A DNA stretch of 8,742 bases from Clostridia bacterium (GTDB lineage: Bacteria > Bacillota > Clostridia > Oscillospirales > CAG-272). The position numbers were made by a program, and so were the translations under genes. Under the pieces are notes generated by a model. The model saw only the letters and a program-made list of their open reading frames with translations, was not told the origin of the DNA and made no database searches. This document shows positions 5,685-8,742 of the stretch, piece by piece; within the stretch, counting starts at the first letter, position 1; every line of letters starts with the position of its first letter. The stretch is taken from contig JAFYRH010000127.1 of assembly GCA_017559555.1 (NCBI GenBank), positions 1 through 8,742 on the forward strand. Direction: 5' to 3'.

Positions 5685-6344
5685 ATGAAAAAAGAATTGA
5701 TTGTAACGGCAAAAACCGTTGACGAAGCAAAAGAAAAGGCTGCTGCCGAATTTGGTGTAGCCGTTGAAAATATTGAATTTGAAGTAATTGAAGAGGGCAA
5801 GCGCGGCTTCCTCGGCATTGGTGCAACAGAGGCAAAGGTACGCGCCATCTACACCCTTGGCGGTGCCGATATCGCGCTCGCTTTCATCGAGCAGGTTGTT
5901 CGTGATATGGAACTGAACCTGACCGTTGCAAAGAAGGCAGGCGGCAACGACGATATTCTGATCACCGTTGACGGTGAGGGCGCAGGCCTTCTCATTGGTC
6001 ACCACGGCGAAACCCTGGATTCCTTGCAATACCTTGCAAATCTTGCAGCTAACAAGAAGATCAAGGGCGAGAAGCACGACTACGTTAAGGTTACCCTTGA
6101 CATTGAGGGTTACCGTGCAAAGCGCGAAGAAACTCTGCGCGCACTCGCACGCCGTATGGCAGCAAAGGTTGTTAAGTACAAGAAGAGCGTTATGCTCGAA
6201 CCCATGAACCCCTATGAGAGAAGAATCATTCACTCCGAGGTTCAACACGTAGCAGGCGTTTCCACCAACTCTATCGGCTCCGAGAACAACCGTCGCGTTG
6301 TTATGTTCCTTGACGATAGCAAGGCAACCGCTACCGAAGAATAA
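5685..6344 (+). CDS. jag: Jag/KhpB RNA-binding protein (SpoIIIJ-associated)
   Basis: This 219-residue cytoplasmic protein has all three Jag domains in order. A Jag-N domain covers residues 1-52 with the signature KRGFLGIGA at 39-47. A KH domain covers about 75-150 with the GxxG loop IGHHGET at 104-110. An R3H domain covers about 155-212 with R179-xxx-H183 in NPYERRIIHSEVQ. The family binds RNA and in several Firmicutes acts with KhpA in control of cell division and envelope growth; it is regularly encoded next to yidC. The ATG is 18 nt after the yidC stop. The Shine-Dalgarno sequence is modest (TGAGG at 5668-5672, 12 nt before the ATG), so translation may be partly coupled to yidC. Codon bias is as strong as in yidC. 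Confidence 0.96.
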   Translation: MKKELIVTAKTVDEAKEKAAAEFGVAVENIEFEVIEEGKRGFLGIGATEAKVRAIYTLGGADIALAFIEQVVRDMELNLTVAKKAGGNDDILITVDGEGAGLLIGHHGETLDSLQYLANLAANKKIKGEKHDYVKVTLDIEGYRAKREETLRALARRMAAKVVKYKKSVMLEPMNPYERRIIHSEVQHVAGVSTNSIGSENNRRVVMFLDDSKATATEE

Positions 6345-6356
6345 TCCAACAAAATC

Positions 6357-6369
6357 TGCGCCCGGCGCA
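6357..6369 (+). other. Short GC-rich hairpin after jag
   Basis: TGCGC (6357-6361) and GCGCA (6365-6369) form a 5-bp stem with a 3-nt loop, 12 nt after the jag stop. There is no T tract. It stands directly before the larger hairpin at 6373-6414 and may stack with it. Confidence 0.35.
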
Positions 6370-6372
6370 TGA

Positions 6373-6421
6373 TGGGGAGAGGGAACCCGAAACAGTGCAG
6401 GTTCGCTCTCCCCAATTATTT
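6373..6421 (+). terminator. Terminator/attenuator-like hairpin between jag and mnmE
   Basis: A 15-bp arm (6373-6387) pairs with 6400-6414 with one G/G mismatch and a 12-nt loop. It is followed by ATTATTTTA, a mixed T-rich tract. This is the longest stem in the window. The mnmE ribosome binding site begins 8 nt after the stem and no promoter fits in between, so mnmE must rely on readthrough or on a start inside jag. It may therefore act as a partial terminator that sets lower mnmE expression, or as an RNA-processing site. Confidence 0.62.
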
Positions 6422-6437
6422 TAGGAGAGATATTAGT

Positions 6438-7829
6438 ATGTTTATAGGAGATACCATTGCCGCCATCAGTACGGCAAGAGGCAAGGGCGGCGTCGCTCTT
6501 TTGCGCATATCCGGCCCCGATGCCATCTCGATTTGTCAAAAGGTCTTTTCGCCCAAAAGCGGAAAGAAATTATCTGAATATGCATCCCGTACCGCTATTT
6601 TCGGTTCGATCTATGCTCCTGATGATAGGGGAGAGTGGAACGAGATTGATAACGGCTTGGCTACGGTCTTTTCTGCCCCCGCATCCTTTACGGGTGAGGA
6701 CACGGTAGAGATTTGTTGCCACGGTGGCATTCTGCTCACGCAAACGGTACTGACTGCTTGTCTTGCGGCAGGCGCACGCGCCGCAGAGGCGGGAGAGTTC
6801 ACACGCCGCGCATTCCTCAACGGCAAAATGGGACTTTCTGCCGCAGAGGCACTTGGCGACCTTTTGGAGGCGCAAACACGCGAGCAGTTAACATTGGCGC
6901 ACGCAGGAACCGACGGCCGCGTAGAACGCAAATGCCGTGAAATTTACGATTCTTTGTGCGCGGTTTTGTCTTCCGTGTATGCAAAAATCGACTATCCCGA
7001 CGAGGATCTTGCCGAAATGAGCCGCGAGGAAATGCAAGATGCTCTTGAGGATAGCATCAAACGCATTGAAAAATTGCTCGATACCTACCGCACGGGTCAC
7101 GCAATTGCCGAGGGTATACCCACGGTTATTTGCGGCAAACCCAACGTAGGCAAAAGCTCATTATATAACTGTATTATCGGTCGCGATGCCGCTATCGTTA
7201 CCGACGTAGAGGGAACCACACGCGACGTTCTTTGCGAGGTTGCCGCACTCGGTCGCGTAACGCTTCGCCTGTTCGATACCGCAGGTTTGCACGAAACCGA
7301 GGACGTTGTTGAAAAAATCGGTATTGACCGCGCGAGAAAAGCACTTGAGGATGCCGAACTCATCCTTGCTGTTTTCGACGGTTCCACCGCTCCCGACGAA
7401 GAAGACAGAGCATTAGCAGAGTCTTTCTCGGGTACCGATGCAACTGTGATTGCTGTTATTAACAAATCTGACCTTGGCATTGTCCAAGAGGAGTTTTACA
7501 CTTCTCATTTTGCGCACACGGTTACGCTTTCTGCAAAAGAGGGGAGGGGAACCGAATCACTCTCTGCTCTTGTAGAGTCCTGTTTTATCAACGGTGAACT
7601 TGACACAAAGAACGACACCGTCCTTACCAACGCACGCCAAAAAGGCGCAGCACTTTCGGCACTGGAAGCAATCAAGCGCGCACAAGAGGGGCTTGATTAC
7701 GGACTCCCCGTAGAGCTTTGCTGCAGCGATTGTGAAGCCGCAATGCAAGCCATTGCCGAGCTTGACGGCAGAGCGGTTTCCGAGGATATTGTCTCGCATA
7801 TTTTCTCGCACTTCTGTGTAGGCAAATAA
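6438..7829 (+). CDS. mnmE: tRNA modification GTPase MnmE
   Basis: MnmE works with MnmG to install the 5-carboxymethylaminomethyl or aminomethyl group on wobble U34 of certain tRNAs, using a folate-bound carbon unit and GTP. The 463-residue protein has the usual start MFIGDTIAAISTARGKGG, an N-terminal folate-binding domain with FTGEDTVEICCHGG, a helical domain, and an inserted G domain. G-domain motifs are GKPNVGKS (G1, residues 233-240), EGTTRD (258-263), DTAG (280-283) and NKSD (342-345). The chain ends in CVGK with the conserved Cys at 460. A longer reading frame starts at 6369, but its first 23 codons run through the hairpin and lack family similarity. The ATG at 6438 has TAGGAGAG at 6422-6429 with an 8-nt spacer and matches the family N terminus. 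Codon bias is weaker than in jag (TTA and TCA occur). mnmG is not next to it. Confidence 0.97.
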   Translation: MFIGDTIAAISTARGKGGVALLRISGPDAISICQKVFSPKSGKKLSEYASRTAIFGSIYAPDDRGEWNEIDNGLATVFSAPASFTGEDTVEICCHGGILLTQTVLTACLAAGARAAEAGEFTRRAFLNGKMGLSAAEALGDLLEAQTREQLTLAHAGTDGRVERKCREIYDSLCAVLSSVYAKIDYPDEDLAEMSREEMQDALEDSIKRIEKLLDTYRTGHAIAEGIPTVICGKPNVGKSSLYNCIIGRDAAIVTDVEGTTRDVLCEVAALGRVTLRLFDTAGLHETEDVVEKIGIDRARKALEDAELILAVFDGSTAPDEEDRALAESFSGTDATVIAVINKSDLGIVQEEFYTSHFAHTVTLSAKEGRGTESLSALVESCFINGELDTKNDTVLTNARQKGAALSALEAIKRAQEGLDYGLPVELCCSDCEAAMQAIAELDGRAVSEDIVSHIFSHFCVGK

Positions 7830-7844
7830 GCAAAGGAGAGTTTT

Positions 7845-8339
7845 ATGTACGCATACCGTCCTCAATTTGAAAAGAAAAAAGAAAAATTACTATGCTTGGC
7901 TTTGGCAATTCTCGGAGTGGTGCTGTACGGCTCTTCTCAAATTCCCAACGCACCTTTTCCGGGAGTGATTCAAATTCTTGGCGTGGGTTGCTTTGCCGCC
8001 GCGGTTTTGGTGGTTTCCATGTGCTTGATGCGTCGCTACGACTACGTGCTGGAAGAAAACGAAAAGGGAAGCGTTGATTTTATCATCACCGAGTATTATG
8101 GCCGTCGCTCGATGGCGGTTTGCCGAGTTTCTCTTTCGGATGTGTGTTCGGTCCTGCCCTTGACAAAAGAGACTGCAGAAGAGCATAAAGCGATCAAAAA
8201 GCATGGTAAACATTATAGCTATACGAGTGTTCTTTTTGACGAAAAACGTTATCTTGTAGAGATGAATACTCATGGCGAACACATTTTTGTTTGCATTTGT
8301 GCCGACGAAACGCTTTTAAAGCTCTTGACCAATCGCTAA
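7845..8339 (+). CDS. Two-helix membrane protein of unknown function
   Basis: I do not recognise this 164-residue protein. It starts with a short basic segment and has two predicted membrane helices, about residues 14-31 and 39-62, joined by a short loop with Pro residues (QIPNAPFPG). About 100 residues follow, probably in the cytoplasm, and look like a beta-rich domain: alternating strands such as YDYVLEE, SVDFIITEYYGRRSMAVCRVSL, SYTSVLFDEKRYLVEM and HIFVCICA, ending in a short helix DETLLKLLTN. The layout (two N-terminal helices plus a small beta domain) resembles membrane-anchored bacterial PH-like proteins, but this is shape-based inference only. The start has AAAGGAG at 7832-7838, 6 nt before the ATG. 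It begins 15 nt after the mnmE stop, so it is probably co-transcribed with mnmE. It ends before a new promoter. Confidence 0.85.
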   Translation: MYAYRPQFEKKKEKLLCLALAILGVVLYGSSQIPNAPFPGVIQILGVGCFAAAVLVVSMCLMRRYDYVLEENEKGSVDFIITEYYGRRSMAVCRVSLSDVCSVLPLTKETAEEHKAIKKHGKHYSYTSVLFDEKRYLVEMNTHGEHIFVCICADETLLKLLTNR

Positions 8340-8354
8340 TAGCAATATTTGTCT

Positions 8355-8372
8355 CATATTTCTTAAAATATG
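8355..8372. promoter_or_regulatory. AT-rich dyad just upstream of the last promoter
   Basis: CATATTT (8355-8361) and AAATATG (8366-8372) form a perfect 7-bp inverted repeat with a 4-nt centre, 2 nt before the -35 at 8375. The position suits an activator or repressor site. It has no T tract and is too AT-rich to be a convincing terminator for the preceding gene. Confidence 0.4.
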
Positions 8373-8374
8373 TC

Positions 8375-8403
8375 TTGAAATACAGCACGATTTGTCTTAT
8401 AAT
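8375..8403 (+). promoter_or_regulatory. Sigma-A promoter of the isomerase-like gene
   Basis: TTGAAA (8375-8380) and TATAAT (8398-8403) are separated by 17 nt. Initiation is expected near 8410, leaving a leader of about 45 nt. This marks a transcription unit separate from the mnmE group. Confidence 0.85.
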
Positions 8404-8416
8404 TATCTTATAAACC

Positions 8417-8438
8417 CTTTTATATTTTATAATAAAAG
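8417..8438. promoter_or_regulatory. Dyad in the leader of the isomerase-like gene
   Basis: CTTTTAT (8417-8423) and ATAAAAG (8432-8438) are a perfect 7-bp inverted repeat with an 8-nt centre. They lie between the expected transcription start and the ribosome binding site AAAGGAG (8440-8446). This could be an operator or a weak leader hairpin. In DNA this AT-rich, chance is a real alternative. Confidence 0.35.
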
Positions 8439-8454
8439 AAAAGGAGTAAAAGAT

Positions 8455-8742
8455 ATGTCTTTTCCTGTAGCAATTCAAGTCTATTCTGTAAGAGATGCCG
8501 CTTCTAAGGATTTCCGCGGTACACTCGAACAAATTAAAGAGATGGGCTATGACGGTGTTGAGTTTGCAGGTCTTTACGGCTACAAGCCCGAAGACGTTCG
8601 CGCTATGTGTGAGGAAATCGGTCTTGTTCCGATCTCTGCTCACGTTCCTTACCTCGATATGATAAAAGATCCCGAGGGCGTTATCGGTCAGTACGCAACC
8701 ATCGGTTGTAAGTACGTAGTTGTTCCTTACCTCACTCCCGAG
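8455..8742 (+). CDS. Sugar phosphate isomerase/epimerase-like protein (5' part)
   Basis: The first 96 codons of a gene that continues past the right edge. The N terminus reads PVAIQVYSVRD, then GTLEQIKEMGYDGVEFAG and later LVPISAHVPY. This is the pattern of the xylose isomerase-like TIM barrel superfamily (sugar phosphate isomerases/epimerases such as IolE and IolI relatives): strand 1 with Gln, the GYDGVEF strand 2, and a His-bearing strand 3 (SAH) that often contributes to a metal site. The full family length is about 250-290 residues, so about two thirds is missing. AAAGGAG at 8440-8446 lies 8 nt before the ATG, and a promoter is present upstream. The exact substrate cannot be named. Its likely role is in carbohydrate or inositol catabolism, as part of an operon outside the window. 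Confidence 0.85.
   Translation, partial: MSFPVAIQVYSVRDAASKDFRGTLEQIKEMGYDGVEFAGLYGYKPEDVRAMCEEIGLVPISAHVPYLDMIKDPEGVIGQYATIGCKYVVVPYLTPE

Noticed and set aside
6369..6437. Upstream start giving a longer MnmE
   Set aside because: The extra codons run through the jag-mnmE hairpin, and the ATG at 6438 matches the family N terminus and has a good ribosome binding site.
3804..6539. A 911-codon open frame on the minus strand opposite yidC, jag and the start of mnmE
   Set aside because: It is in exact codon register with the sense genes and stays open only because they avoid TTA, CTA and TCA codons. Its translation is rich in Cys, His and Phe with no recognisable domain, and it has no promoter or ribosome binding site.

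Overview
The window is a bacterial chromosomal segment of moderate GC. It most likely comes from an uncultured member of the Clostridia (Firmicutes/Bacillota). Supporting signs are strong AAAGGAG-type ribosome binding sites, textbook sigma-A promoters with 17-nt spacers, a YidC with a lipoprotein signal peptide, and the Gram-positive gene order rpmH-rnpA-yidD-yidC-jag-mnmE. No mobile element, CRISPR array, tRNA, rRNA or phage gene was seen.

Layout. Positions 36-1667 (minus strand) hold a two-gene unit, holA (DNA polymerase III delta subunit) followed by tdk (thymidine kinase), read from a consensus promoter at 1700-1728. A divergent promoter at 1834-1862 reads a PnuC-like membrane transporter (1903-2619). 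A near-perfect promoter at 2673-2701 starts the conserved cluster: rpmH (ribosomal protein L34), rnpA (RNase P protein), yidD, yidC (membrane protein insertase), jag (KH-R3H RNA-binding protein) and mnmE (tRNA wobble-uridine modification GTPase). A small two-helix membrane protein of unknown function follows mnmE. A separate promoter at 8375-8403 then drives a sugar phosphate isomerase/epimerase-like gene that runs off the right edge.

The central cluster joins translation (L34, RNase P, tRNA modification) to membrane protein biogenesis (YidC with its accessory proteins YidD and Jag). It is punctuated by RNA hairpins: a terminator or attenuator between rpmH and rnpA, competing hairpins before yidC, and a long hairpin between jag and mnmE. 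These suggest that one promoter feeds genes needed at very different levels. The usual outer neighbours of this cluster, dnaA/oriC before rpmH and mnmG/rsmG/parAB after mnmE, are absent, so the cluster has been cut at both ends in this lineage.

The window is mainly housekeeping DNA and I found no clear new system. The points most worth a second look are: the yidC translation start, where the Shine-Dalgarno sequence lies 30 nt before the ATG with a hairpin between them and an in-frame ATT in the hairpin loop; a glutamate in YidC where the family has a conserved basic residue; an unusually long extracytoplasmic N-terminal domain in YidC; and the putative rpmH-rnpA attenuator.
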